Source: JANMAT01 sp031359995
Lineage (GTDB): Bacteria; Actinomycetota; Acidimicrobiia; Acidimicrobiales; Ilumatobacteraceae
Length of the DNA stretch: 19,488 nt
Assembly (NCBI GenBank): GCA_031359995.1
Contig: JANMAT010000010.1
Span: 1-19,488, forward strand
Direction of reading: 5' to 3'
This document shows positions 1-9,263 of this stretch, one piece after another (the first letter of the stretch is position 1; each line of letters begins with the position of its first letter). Below the pieces are notes generated by a model, which had not been told where the DNA came from, did not search any database, and was given only the letters and a program-made list of their open reading frames with translations. Position numbers and translations under genes: made by a program.

Positions 1-114
1 AATCCGCACATCGTCATGATGCCGTCGCTCGTGCTCGTGACCACGGTGCTCAGCCTGAACGTCATCGGCGAGCGGTTGCGCGGCAAGTTCGACGTCCGCG
101 ACGCCGCCGTGTGA
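1..114 (+). CDS. Dpp/Opp-type ABC transporter permease, C-terminal end (partial)
   Basis: Only the last 37 codons are inside the window, open from base 1 to a TGA at 112-114. The visible residues form a hydrophobic stretch (MMPSLVLVTTVLSLNVIGE) and then a short basic cytoplasmic tail (RLRGKFDVRD). This pattern of final membrane helix plus L-N-x-x-G-x-x-L/R tail is typical of DppC/OppC-type inner-membrane permeases of peptide, nickel and oligosaccharide ABC importers. The N-terminus, the partner permease and the ATPases would lie to the left of the window. The substrate cannot be deduced. The next small gene starts 10 bases downstream, so they may be cotranscribed. Confidence is moderate because only the tail is visible. 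Confidence 0.7.
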   Translation, partial: NPHIVMMPSLVLVTTVLSLNVIGERLRGKFDVRDAAV

Positions 115-124
115 CCATGCCGGG

Positions 125-355
125 GTGCCTCCGTTGCGCCCCGGCCACCTCGATGCGCCGCACCGTTCGCGCCTGGCGCCCACGGCCTCGCGGTACGACC
201 AGATCCTGGTCGCCCACGCCGCCGCCGTGGCCGCCGGGCGCGACACGTACCGAGACCCCCGCACCGGCTACCAGGTCTTCACGGCGGCGTGCCTCGCCGC
301 CCGGGGGACGTGCTGTGCGACCGGCTGCCGGCACTGCCCGTACGTCGGGGCCTGA
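125..355 (+). CDS. Small cysteine-rich DUF5522-like protein
   Basis: A 76-residue protein starting at GTG 125; no in-frame start lies closer to the upstream stop, and no clear Shine-Dalgarno is visible. The core reads RLAP...YDQILVAHAAAVAAGR, then DPRTGYQVFTAACLAARG, and ends in CCATGCRHCPYVG. The terminal CCxxxCRHCPY block with the DPxTG segment is the hallmark of the small actinobacterial DUF5522 family as I recall it. Function is unknown. The clustered Cys and His residues suggest metal binding or redox chemistry, but that is inference. It lies between an ABC permease end and a polyphosphate kinase and may be the last gene of the upstream transporter unit. Confidence 0.72.
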   Translation: MPPLRPGHLDAPHRSRLAPTASRYDQILVAHAAAVAAGRDTYRDPRTGYQVFTAACLAARGTCCATGCRHCPYVGA

Positions 356-365
356 CCGTCGCGCC

Positions 366-371
366 TACGTT
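366..371 (+). promoter_or_regulatory. Candidate -10 box (TACGTT) for ppk2, leaderless-type
   Basis: TACGTT fits TANNNT and ends 8 bases before the ATG at 380. Transcription starting about 7 bases after the box would begin at or just before the start codon. No convincing -35 element or Shine-Dalgarno is visible. The same geometry recurs at other gene starts in the window. Confidence 0.45.
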
Positions 372-379
372 GGGCGGCC

Positions 380-1183
380 ATGATCGACAAGCTGCGCGTG
401 AAGCCCGGCCACGGAGCCGCCCTGAAGGACCGCGACCCGGCCGACAAGCTGGGCCTGGCCGGCAAGACCGAGGCCCGCAAGGAACTGGCCACGCTGACCG
501 AGCAGCTGCGCGAGCTGCAGGGCCGCCTGGCCGCCGAGTCACGCCGGGGCGTGCTGCTGGTGCTGCAGGCCATGGATGCCGGCGGCAAGGACGGCACCAT
601 CCGCGCCCTGTCGGCCGGGCTCAACCCGCAGGGCGCGCGGGTCACCAGCTTCAAGGCGCCGTCATCGAGCGAGTTGGCCCACGACTACCTCTCGCGCGTG
701 CACGCCAACGTGCCGGCCAAGGGCGAGATCGGCATCTTCAACCGCTCGCACTACGAGGATGTGCTCGTCGTGCGGGTGCACGGCCTGGTGCCCGAGGAGC
801 GGTGGCGCCAGCGCTACCACCACATCCGCGAGTTCGAACGCCTGCTCCATGACGAGGGCACCACCATCATCAAGGTGATGCTCCACATCTCCAAGGATGA
901 GCAGCGCGTGCGCTTCCAGGAGCGCGTCGACGATCCGGCCAAGCGCTGGAAGTTCCGCGCCGGCGACCTGGATGACCGCACCCGGTGGGACGACTTCCAG
1001 GCCGCCTACGACGAGGCGCTCACCGAGACGTCCACCGACTGGGCGCCGTGGTACGTGGTGCCGGGCGACCGCAACTGGGTCCGCGACCTGGCGGTGGCCC
1101 GGTTGCTGGTCAGCCACCTCGAACGCCTGAAGCCCGCCTACCCGAAGCCCGATCCGGTCACGCTGAAGGTCAAGATCGTGTGA
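380..1183 (+). CDS. ppk2: Polyphosphate kinase 2 family protein (PPK2), probably class III-like
   Basis: A 267-residue cytoplasmic enzyme that transfers phosphate between polyphosphate and nucleotides (family knowledge). The Walker A loop is DAGGKDGT at residues 66-73, following the strand GVLLVLQAM. A second conserved block, FNRSHYEDVLVVRVH, lies at 120-134, and the lid region has basic residues around DDPAKRWKFR (184-193). The C-terminal block WYVVPGDRNWVRDL is the usual PPK2 ending. Length and a single P-loop domain match stand-alone PPK2. The N-R-S-H-Y-E-D version of the second block resembles class III members that phosphorylate NMPs and NDPs; this class call is tentative. The start is ATG 380 with a nearby -10-like box. 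It appears to be transcribed alone, before the hydroxylase operon. Confidence 0.93.
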   Translation: MIDKLRVKPGHGAALKDRDPADKLGLAGKTEARKELATLTEQLRELQGRLAAESRRGVLLVLQAMDAGGKDGTIRALSAGLNPQGARVTSFKAPSSSELAHDYLSRVHANVPAKGEIGIFNRSHYEDVLVVRVHGLVPEERWRQRYHHIREFERLLHDEGTTIIKVMLHISKDEQRVRFQERVDDPAKRWKFRAGDLDDRTRWDDFQAAYDEALTETSTDWAPWYVVPGDRNWVRDLAVARLLVSHLERLKPAYPKPDPVTLKVKIV

Positions 1184-1247
1184 CCGTCCGCGTCCGTGAA
1201 CGCTGTGTGAACGACGTGTCCAGCCAGACCGGTGCTTGGACGCTTTG

Positions 1248-1253
1248 TACAAT
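1248..1253 (+). promoter_or_regulatory. Candidate -10 box (TACAAT) for the hydroxylase operon
   Basis: TACAAT is one base away from TATAAT and ends 9 bases before ATG 1263, inside a 79-base gap after ppk2. No clear -35 hexamer stands 17 bases upstream. Transcription would start within a few bases of the ATG, so a leaderless or near-leaderless mRNA is expected. Confidence 0.5.
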
Positions 1254-1262
1254 CCGTTGGCC

Positions 1263-2108
1263 ATGAGCATCGCCGTCCCCACCTCGCTCGACGATGCGTT
1301 GTCGCGTCTGGCGGCCGACCCCACCGTCCACGTGCTCGCCGGCGGCACCGACCTGATGGTCGAGGTGAACATGGGCCACCGACGCCCACCGTCGATCCTC
1401 GTCATCGACCGCGTGCCCGAGCTGAAGGGGTGGCACCACGACGCGGCGTCCGGCACGGTCACCCTGGGCGCCGGCGTCACCTACTCCGAGATGGCCGACC
1501 CCGCGTTCGCCCGGTGGCTCCCGGCCCTCACCGAGGCCGCCCGTACCGTCGGCTCGCCCCAGATCCGCAACGCCGGCACCATCGGCGGCAACCTGGGCAC
1601 CGCCTCGCCCGCGGGCGACGGCCTGCCCGTGCTCAGCGCGCTCGACGCCACGATCGAGCTGGCGTCGGTGCGGGGCCGGCGCACGCTCAGCATCCACGAC
1701 TACCTCGTCGGTGTGAAGCGCACCGCCCGTGAACCCGACGAGCTCGTCGTCGCCGTCACCGTGCCCGTGCTCGACGGCTGGCAGGGCTACGCCAAGGTGG
1801 GCGTGCGCAACGCCATGGTCATCGCCACCGTGTCGGCCTGTGTGGCCGTCGACCGTGCCGGGCGCACCGTGCGCCTCTCCATGGGGGCCGTGGCCCCCAC
1901 CGTGCTGCGGGCCCGCGCCGCCGAGGCCGCCATCGCCACCCGCATCGACTGGGACGCCGGCACCGTGGCCGACGACGCGGTGGCCGCGTTCGGTACCGCC
2001 GCGTCGGCCGAAGCCCGCCCCATCGACGACCACCGTTCAACCGCCGCCTACCGTCGCCACGCCGTGGGCGTGCTGGCCGGCCGTCTCCTGCGAAGGGCGT
2101 TCCCGTGA
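1263..2108 (+). CDS. Xanthine dehydrogenase family protein, FAD-binding (M) subunit
   Basis: A 281-residue flavoprotein subunit of a molybdenum hydroxylase; it takes electrons from the 2Fe-2S subunit onto FAD. The FAD-binding motifs are VLAGGTDLM (residues 24-32) and NAGTIGGNLG (103-112), followed by the C-terminal CO-dehydrogenase flavoprotein-type domain (about 165-275). Its length matches stand-alone M subunits. An in-frame TTG lies nine codons earlier, but ATG 1263 is preferred because the protein then begins at the conserved domain edge and sits just after a TACAAT box. The stop overlaps the next start by 4 bases (GTGA), so translation is probably coupled. M-S-L gene order is common in bacterial CoxMSL/XDH-type operons. 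Confidence 0.93.
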   Translation: MSIAVPTSLDDALSRLAADPTVHVLAGGTDLMVEVNMGHRRPPSILVIDRVPELKGWHHDAASGTVTLGAGVTYSEMADPAFARWLPALTEAARTVGSPQIRNAGTIGGNLGTASPAGDGLPVLSALDATIELASVRGRRTLSIHDYLVGVKRTAREPDELVVAVTVPVLDGWQGYAKVGVRNAMVIATVSACVAVDRAGRTVRLSMGAVAPTVLRARAAEAAIATRIDWDAGTVADDAVAAFGTAASAEARPIDDHRSTAAYRRHAVGVLAGRLLRRAFP

Positions 2109-2583
2109 GCAACGAGCAGTACCGACTGCGGGTCAACGGCGCCGACCACGACGTCACCGACGCGTGGCTGGGCGAGAGCCTCCTGTACGTGCTGCGCGAG
2201 CGCCTGGGTCTGCCAGGGGCCAAGGGCGCCTGCGAACAGGGTGAGTGCGGCTCGTGCAGCGTGCTCGTGGACGGCACGCTGGTGTGCTCGTGCCTCGTGC
2301 TGGCCGGCGCCGCCGTGGGCCACGACATCACCACGGTCGAGGGCCTCGGCCCCGACGGTGCGCTCACCGACGTGCAGCAGGCCTTCCTCGATGAGGGCGC
2401 GGTCCAGTGCGGGTTCTGCACGCCGGGGCTGATCGTCGCCGTGCACGACCTGCTCGACGCCAACCCACAGCCGAGCGGTCTTCAGCTGCGCGAAGCCCTC
2501 TCGGGCAACATCTGCCGCTGCACCGGCTACGGGCGCATCTTCGCCGCGGTGCACACGGCGGCCGAACGGCGAGCAGCCGGTCG

Positions 2584-2587
<4 letters not shown>
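2105..2587 (+). CDS. Xanthine dehydrogenase family protein, 2Fe-2S (S) subunit
   Basis: A 160-residue iron-sulfur subunit passing electrons from the Mo centre to FAD. The plant-type cluster ligands are C43, C48, C51 and C63 (C-x4-C-x2-C-x11-C); an additional C61 is present. The second cluster uses C102 and C105 (QCGFC) and C137 and C139 (CRC, within NICRCTGYG). Both four-Cys sets are complete, so both [2Fe-2S] centres should form. The start is GTG 2105, overlapping the stop of the FAD subunit. The stop overlaps the ATG of the large subunit by 4 bases (ATGA), so the three subunits form one tight operon. Confidence 0.95.
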
Positions 2588-4869
<2,282 letters not shown>

Positions 4870-4881
4870 GCCGGAACGGGC

Positions 4882-4887
4882 TAGGTT
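4882..4887 (+). promoter_or_regulatory. Candidate -10 box (TAGGTT) upstream of the phosphoribosyltransferase
   Basis: TAGGTT lies 12 bases after the hydroxylase stop. A start about 7 bases downstream would leave a leader of roughly 40 bases containing a strong Shine-Dalgarno, unlike the leaderless arrangement elsewhere. Readthrough from the hydroxylase operon is equally possible. Confidence 0.3.
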
Positions 4888-4921
4888 GCTGGGCTCCGCC
4901 ACCGCCGCGTGGTGCCATGTC

Positions 4922-4929
4922 AGGAGAGG
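4922..4929 (+). promoter_or_regulatory. Shine-Dalgarno (AGGAGAGG) that decides the PRTase start
   Basis: A strong purine-rich ribosome-binding sequence 8 bases before GTG 4938. It lies downstream of the in-frame ATG 4917 and therefore argues for the later GTG as the true start. Confidence 0.6.
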
Positions 4930-4937
4930 ATCCTCAG

Positions 4938-5429
4938 GTGTCGCAGGAACGTGAGCGGATGTCGTGGACGATGTTCGGAGAAGCCTCCCGGACGATCGCC
5001 CAGACCATCGCCGATGACGGCTACGTGCCGGACATGATCCTGGCCATCGCCCGTGGTGGCCTGCTCATCGCCGGTGCCCTCGGGTACGCGTTGAGCGTGA
5101 AGAACCTCTACACGATGAACGTGGAGTTCTACACCGGGGTGGACGAGCGCCTCGAGATGCCCATGATCCTGCCCCCGGTGCCCGACCTGATCGATGTGCA
5201 GCACGCCAAGGTGCTCATCGCTGACGACGTGGCCGACACGGGCAAGACGCTGCGCCTCGTGCAGGAGTTCTGCCTGGGCAAGGTGGCCGAGGTGCGCACG
5301 GCCGTGCTGTACCAGAAGCCCCGCTCCATCGTGCAGTGCGAGTACGTGTGGAAGCCCACCGATCGGTGGATCGAGTTCCCGTGGAGCGACAAGCCCCCGG
5401 TCATGGGGAACCAGCCCGCCGAGTTCTGA
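4938..5429 (+). CDS. Phosphoribosyltransferase (type I PRTase, purine-salvage-like)
   Basis: A 163-residue protein from GTG 4938; a 7-codon extension to ATG 4917 is possible but would place the Shine-Dalgarno inside the gene. The PRPP-binding motif VLIADDVADTGKT is at residues 92-104, with the paired acids D96 and D97 and the T-G-K-T loop. An upstream loop, ILAIARGGLLIAG (34-46), matches the PPi-binding loop of type I PRTases. Family members attach ribose-5-phosphate from PRPP to hypoxanthine, guanine, xanthine or other bases. Size and hood resemble Gpt-type xanthine-guanine PRTases, but the base specificity cannot be read off. Its place directly behind a xanthine-dehydrogenase-type operon suggests that purines are balanced between salvage and oxidation here. 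Confidence 0.88.
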   Translation: MSQERERMSWTMFGEASRTIAQTIADDGYVPDMILAIARGGLLIAGALGYALSVKNLYTMNVEFYTGVDERLEMPMILPPVPDLIDVQHAKVLIADDVADTGKTLRLVQEFCLGKVAEVRTAVLYQKPRSIVQCEYVWKPTDRWIEFPWSDKPPVMGNQPAEF

Positions 5430-5454
5430 TCCGACCCCGGCCGACCGGAGCTCG

Positions 5455-7020
5455 TCAGGACCGTTCGGCCAGCACCACGTTGGCGCAGTTACGACCCGAC
5501 GCGCCCCACACGCCGGCACCGGGGAACGTGGCCGCACCGGTGAGGTACAGGCCCTTCACCGCAGTGCGGTAGCGCGTCAGTTCGGTGGGCTTGCCCCGCA
5601 GCGCAGCCAGGGGGCCGCCGGCGAAGCTGGTGGCATAGCCGCGCGGCAGGTGGAACTCGGTCTCGTAGCTGGCTGGTGTCATGGTGCGATGCCGGCGCAC
5701 CGAGTCGAGCCAGCCGGGCTGCACGAGCGTCGAGTACGTGCGCAGCCATCGTTCGGGCTCGGCCGAGCCGGCCCACCCGCCGTCGAGCGCGTAGGGCGTG
5801 TAGCGCGCCTCCAGGCTGAAGACGTGGCCGCCGTCGGCACCAGGCACCACCATGGTCGGGTCGAGCACCGAGGGCATGCTCACGAGGAACAGCGGTCGCT
5901 CGGCCACGCCACCGCGTGCCGCACTGGCGTGAGCGGCGTGGATGGTGGCGGCGCTGGGGCCCACCACCGTGGACGGTACGAGCGGGTCGTAGCCGAGGCG
6001 GGCCGCGAGGCGGGCGTCGACCTGACGGTACGACGGCAGCTCGGTGACCACGGCGTCGAGCTTCGACTCGTAGCCGTCCGGACGGGTCTGGTGGCGCCAC
6101 CGGTCGATCATCGCGGCGGCCTGGGTGGGGGCACCGGTGAGCCATTCGACGAAGGTGGACCGTGGGTCGGCGGCTGACACGACGACCGGCGCCTCCAGCA
6201 CCGTGCCGTCGCTCAAGCGCACGCCGCGCACGTTCGGCCCGTCACAGGTGATGGCCGTCACATTGGCCCCCAGGCGCACCTTGCCGCCGGCGTGCTCGTA
6301 GGCGGCCAGCAGGGCGCCGGGCAGCGAACCCGACCCGCCCTGGGGGCGGGCCACGCCGGCCACCAGCTTCATGGCGTAGCTGAGCGCGCCGGTGCCGGTA
6401 CCCCGCGCGAACGGTGACACGCCGCACACGGCGGGACCGGTGACGATGGCCGGACCGATGAGCGCGTCGGTCGTGAAGTAGTCGGCCAGCACCTCCGCGG
6501 CCGAGCGCCGGCCCCACCGCAGAATGGTCTCGATGCCGCGGCCGCGCCGGGCGAGCACGCTGCGCACGAACGCCGGCGCGGTCGGAGCCACGCACGCCAG
6601 CTCGAGCAGCAGCTCCACCGCGGGGCGAGCGTCGCGCAGGTAGCGCCGGAAGCCCTCGACCTCGCCCGGGTAGGTGGCGGCCAGCGCGTCCTCGGTGCGC
6701 GACTGCTCGCTGAACAACGGCCACGCCGGGCCACCACTCCACGGCAGGTTCAGCTGCAACGGCTCGACGGGCAGGTAACGCAGACCGTGGCGGGCGAGGT
6801 CGAGCTCCTCCAGGACCGGCGTGGTGCGAACGGCCGAATGGTCGCCGTTGCCGATGTTCACGCGGGCACCGAGCGCGTTCACGGTCGATGCACAACCACC
6901 GACGGCGTCGCGCGCCTCGACCAGGATGGTGGGCACGCCGGCCCGGGCCAGGTACGCCGCGCAGACGAGACCGTTGTGCCCGGCTCCCACCACGATCGCG
7001 CCCGCGTCCATGGGAGACAT
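5455..7020 (-). CDS. FAD-dependent oxidoreductase, phytoene desaturase (CrtI)/PYROXD2-like
   Basis: A 521-residue flavoprotein. The N-terminal Rossmann motif is VVGAGHNGLVCAAYLARAG (residues 10-28, G12-x-G14-x-x-G17), followed by an acidic residue (E35) and VGGCAST (40-46). The C-terminal FAD motif GLYLTGAATFPGAG and GASGRNCAN (490-513) is typical of the CrtI/COG1233 family. The middle is the variable substrate domain. Family members desaturate or isomerise carotenoids, or act as uncharacterised PYROXD2-like proteins; no carotenoid genes lie nearby, so the substrate is unknown. The start is ATG 7020, with ATG 7011 as an alternative. The gene is divergent from the creatininase-like gene and convergent, 25 bases away, with the phosphoribosyltransferase. 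Confidence 0.88.
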   Translation of the reverse strand: MSPMDAGAIVVGAGHNGLVCAAYLARAGVPTILVEARDAVGGCASTVNALGARVNIGNGDHSAVRTTPVLEELDLARHGLRYLPVEPLQLNLPWSGGPAWPLFSEQSRTEDALAATYPGEVEGFRRYLRDARPAVELLLELACVAPTAPAFVRSVLARRGRGIETILRWGRRSAAEVLADYFTTDALIGPAIVTGPAVCGVSPFARGTGTGALSYAMKLVAGVARPQGGSGSLPGALLAAYEHAGGKVRLGANVTAITCDGPNVRGVRLSDGTVLEAPVVVSAADPRSTFVEWLTGAPTQAAAMIDRWRHQTRPDGYESKLDAVVTELPSYRQVDARLAARLGYDPLVPSTVVGPSAATIHAAHASAARGGVAERPLFLVSMPSVLDPTMVVPGADGGHVFSLEARYTPYALDGGWAGSAEPERWLRTYSTLVQPGWLDSVRRHRTMTPASYETEFHLPRGYATSFAGGPLAALRGKPTELTRYRTAVKGLYLTGAATFPGAGVWGASGRNCANVVLAERS

Positions 7021-7065
7021 TGTCGCCGACGGCCCTCGCTTCGAAGCGCACGCTGACCGAAGCTT

Positions 7066-7075
7066 TACTAGCGTA
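7066..7075. promoter_or_regulatory. Overlapping divergent -10-like boxes between FAD oxidoreductase and creatininase-like gene
   Basis: On the plus strand TAGCGT (7069-7074) ends 6 bases before GTG 7081, suggesting a leaderless transcript. On the minus strand TACGCT (7075 down to 7070) covers almost the same bases and would give the FAD oxidoreductase a leader of about 43 bases. The two genes may share a symmetric promoter core. Confidence 0.4.
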
Positions 7076-7080
7076 CGGAC

Positions 7081-7863
7081 GTGTCCAGTCCGAACCGTCA
7101 TCTCGCCTCGCTGCGGGCTCCCGAGCTCGCCGGTCGCATCGGCCCGCGCTCGGTCGTGGTGCTCCCGCTCGGCGCCATCGAGCAGCACGGGCCGCACCTT
7201 CCGGTGAACACCGACGAGGTCATCGCCACCGCCACCGCCACCGCGCTCGTGGAGCGCTACGGCGACGAGCATGACCTGTGGCTGCTGCCCACGCTGCCGT
7301 TCACGAAGTCGAACGAACACGCGTGGTCGGGCGGCACCGTGTGGCTGTCGGCGACCACGCTCATGGCCGTGCTCGACGACATCGCGCGATGCGTGGCCAA
7401 GATGGGAGCGACCAAGCTCGTGTTCTTGAACGCCCACGGTGGGAACTCGGCGCTGCTCGGCGTGATGAACCGTGAGGTGCGCCTGAACCACGGTCTCCAG
7501 TCGTTCCTCGCCCATCCGTTCGTGCCGGCCGACCAGGGCGGCGGCGACTCCACCGCCAACGAGCTCGGCATGGGCATCCACGGCGGCACCGGCGAGACGT
7601 CGCTCATGCTCCACCTGGCGCCCGGACTGGTCGACATGGCGAAGGCCACCCGCAACGTGCCCGAGAAGCTCGCCGCCAACAAGTACGTGCGCTTCGGCGG
7701 CCAGGTCGGCTTCGGGTGGTTGTCGAACGACTTCGGCCCCGCCGGCCACATCGGTGATCCCACGGTGGCCGACGCGTCCATCGGCGCCCGGCACTTCGAG
7801 GCGGCCGTCACCGCCCTGGGCGACGCCATGGGCGAGGTCGCCGCGTTCGACTTCGGGCGGTAG
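7081..7863 (+). CDS. Creatininase-family amidohydrolase
   Basis: A 260-residue member of the creatininase superfamily, metal-dependent enzymes that hydrolyse cyclic or linear amides. The first metal motif is PLGAIEQHGPHLPVNTD (residues 29-45) with E34, H36 and D45. The second is LNAHGGN (116-122) with H119. A later block, GIHGGTGETS (165-174), supplies H167 and E172. True creatininase has an H-x-E pair where this protein has HGGN, so E172 may provide the acidic ligand, as in other family branches (FAPy deformylase ArfB or MftE types). The substrate is therefore probably not creatinine but another amide. GTG 7081 is chosen because the conserved domain begins soon after and a -10-like box lies just upstream. 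A strong hairpin follows the stop. Confidence 0.9.
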   Translation: MSSPNRHLASLRAPELAGRIGPRSVVVLPLGAIEQHGPHLPVNTDEVIATATATALVERYGDEHDLWLLPTLPFTKSNEHAWSGGTVWLSATTLMAVLDDIARCVAKMGATKLVFLNAHGGNSALLGVMNREVRLNHGLQSFLAHPFVPADQGGGDSTANELGMGIHGGTGETSLMLHLAPGLVDMAKATRNVPEKLAANKYVRFGGQVGFGWLSNDFGPAGHIGDPTVADASIGARHFEAAVTALGDAMGEVAAFDFGR

Positions 7864-7891
7864 ATCGGCACCGCCGTCAACGGACCCCACG

Positions 7892-7933
7892 CGACGAGGC
7901 CCGGCCCCTGCGTGCAGGAGCCGGGCCTCGCTC
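7892..7933. terminator. Bidirectional hairpin terminator between convergent genes
   Basis: An 11-base perfect inverted repeat, CGAGGCCCGGC (7895-7905) and GCCGGGCCTCG (7920-7930). With a one-base bulge it extends to GCGA/TCGC, and the loop itself pairs as CCTGC/GCAGG around GT. The hairpin sits between the stops of two convergent genes (7863 and 7960), so it could stop transcription from both sides. No long T-run follows on either side, as is usual in GC-rich actinobacteria. Confidence 0.75.
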
Positions 7934-7959
7934 GCGTCACACCGGTGACGTCGACGGCG

Positions 7960-9198
7960 TCAGGCGGGCAGCCCGATCGAGGTGTCGACGAACTCGTTGG
8001 TGATGAGGTCGGCCGGCTTCAGGCCGTCCTTGGTCGCCTTGCCCTGCGTCTTGAGGGCGGGCACGACGATGTCGATGACCTTCTGGATGCGGGCTTCCTC
8101 GTAGTTGCCGAGGGTCTTGTCGGTGCCGTTGCCCATGAGGCCGAGCTTCTTCATCTGACCGACGGCGAAGTCGGCCACGCCCTGCGTGTAGACCCAGCCG
8201 TTGTTGTACTTGCCGACGAGGTCGATGATCATCTTGTTCGTCTCGGCCGGATCCTTCAGGTAGTCGACGGCGGCCTGCTGCATGATCGGCACGAGCAGCT
8301 TCAGGCACGGGGTCAGCTTGGCCTTGTCAGCGGCGCGGACCGACACCGACTCGGCGTAGATCGGGTAGCCGGTGTCGTGGATCAGCTGGAACTTGACGTC
8401 CTTGCCCCACTCCTTGACCTCGTTCTTGTAGATGAACGGTTCGGCCGACGCGAAGCCCTGCTGGGCCAGCTTGCCGCCCGAGGCGACGAACTTGGCCGGC
8501 GTACCGTCGTAGCCACCGTCGGTCTGCTCCTTCTTCAGCACACCGGTGGGGATGAGGTAGTCCTCCATGTAGGCGCCGCCACCGAAGTACTGCACGGTCA
8601 CGTTCTTCTTGCCGAGGTCGGCGATGGAGGTGACGTCGGGGTAGCTCGCCGGATCCCACATGATCATCTGTGGGTTGATGTCGAACGGGGCGAACACGCC
8701 CACGACGGGCTGGTCCTTCGAGAACTGCACGGCCTCGTCGGTGTACACGTAGCCGAGCGTGATCTTGTCGTCGGTGTACATCTGGGCGCTGACCGTTTGG
8801 AAGCCGATGGCCGGGCCGCCCGAGCGCACCTCGAAGGTGACACCGGTGTCGTTGCCCTTGCTGTCGAGCAGCGGGGCCACGACCGACTTCTTGTCGGCGT
8901 TCGCCGTGTAGCCCTTGCGGATCATCTGGTACAGGTGCCCGTGCTCGGCCTCGGGGTTCCAGTCGGTCTGGAGCACGATCTGGTCGGGGCAGACGCCCTT
9001 CAGCGAACCGGTGCCTCCGGCGGCCGCGGCCGTGGTGGTCGCGCCGCCGGCGGCGGCGGCGGCCCTGGTCGCGCCTCCGCTGGCGGCGGTGGTGGCGGAA
9101 CTGGCGGAGCTGCTGCTCGAACTGCTGCCACAGGCAGCGAGCAACAAGAGGCCGGTCAGCGGCAGGGCCGCGGCGGTGATCTTGTGGTGCGTGCGCAT
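7960..9198 (-). CDS. ABC transporter substrate-binding lipoprotein (NMT1/THI5/SsuA-like)
   Basis: A 412-residue extracytoplasmic solute receptor. The signal peptide has a basic start (MRTHHK), a hydrophobic core and the lipobox LAAC with lipid-anchored C23, followed by a low-complexity Ser/Ala/Gly/Thr linker (about 24-65). The mature domain opens with IVLQTDWNPEAEHGHLYQM, the first strand and ligand-loop region of NMT1/THI5-like proteins that bind pyrimidines, taurine, sulfonates, riboflavin or nitrate. It is the last gene of an SDR-ATPase-permease-SBP operon. A 65-base gap precedes it, with its own Shine-Dalgarno. The ligand is unknown; nearby deaminase- and hydroxylase-type enzymes make a nitrogen heterocycle plausible. 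Confidence 0.9.
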   Translation of the reverse strand: MRTHHKITAAALPLTGLLLLAACGSSSSSSSASSATTAASGGATRAAAAAGGATTTAAAAGGTGSLKGVCPDQIVLQTDWNPEAEHGHLYQMIRKGYTANADKKSVVAPLLDSKGNDTGVTFEVRSGGPAIGFQTVSAQMYTDDKITLGYVYTDEAVQFSKDQPVVGVFAPFDINPQMIMWDPASYPDVTSIADLGKKNVTVQYFGGGAYMEDYLIPTGVLKKEQTDGGYDGTPAKFVASGGKLAQQGFASAEPFIYKNEVKEWGKDVKFQLIHDTGYPIYAESVSVRAADKAKLTPCLKLLVPIMQQAAVDYLKDPAETNKMIIDLVGKYNNGWVYTQGVADFAVGQMKKLGLMGNGTDKTLGNYEEARIQKVIDIVVPALKTQGKATKDGLKPADLITNEFVDTSIGLPA

Positions 9199-9207
9199 CG
9201 GGTTGGG

Positions 9208-9215
9208 TTCTCCTT
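9208..9215 (-). promoter_or_regulatory. Shine-Dalgarno (AAGGAGAA) for the binding lipoprotein
   Basis: AAGGAGAA on the minus strand has its GGAG core 11 bases before ATG 9198. It lies in the 65-base spacer between permease and lipoprotein, which gives the receptor gene independent translation initiation, consistent with a need for more receptor than permease. Confidence 0.55.
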
Positions 9216-9263
9216 GGGTGGGGTGTTGGTGTTGGGGCTACGAACGGGAACGGCGAACGGGAG

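Noticed and set aside
4917..4937. ATG 4917 as start of the phosphoribosyltransferase
   Set aside because: A strong Shine-Dalgarno (4922-4929) lies downstream of it and at the right distance from GTG 4938, so the later start is preferred, though not proven.
5455..7020. Carotenoid biosynthesis cluster
   Set aside because: The protein is CrtI-like, but no crtB, crtE or related gene is present.
7081..7863. MftE and a mycofactocin cluster
   Set aside because: The protein is creatininase-family, but no mftA precursor, radical SAM MftC or other mycofactocin gene is in the window.
9001..9130. GC-rich simple repeat in the plus strand as a possible VNTR
   Set aside because: It encodes the Ser/Ala/Gly/Thr linker behind the lipobox of the binding protein, a usual feature of actinobacterial lipoproteins. 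The repeats are imperfect.
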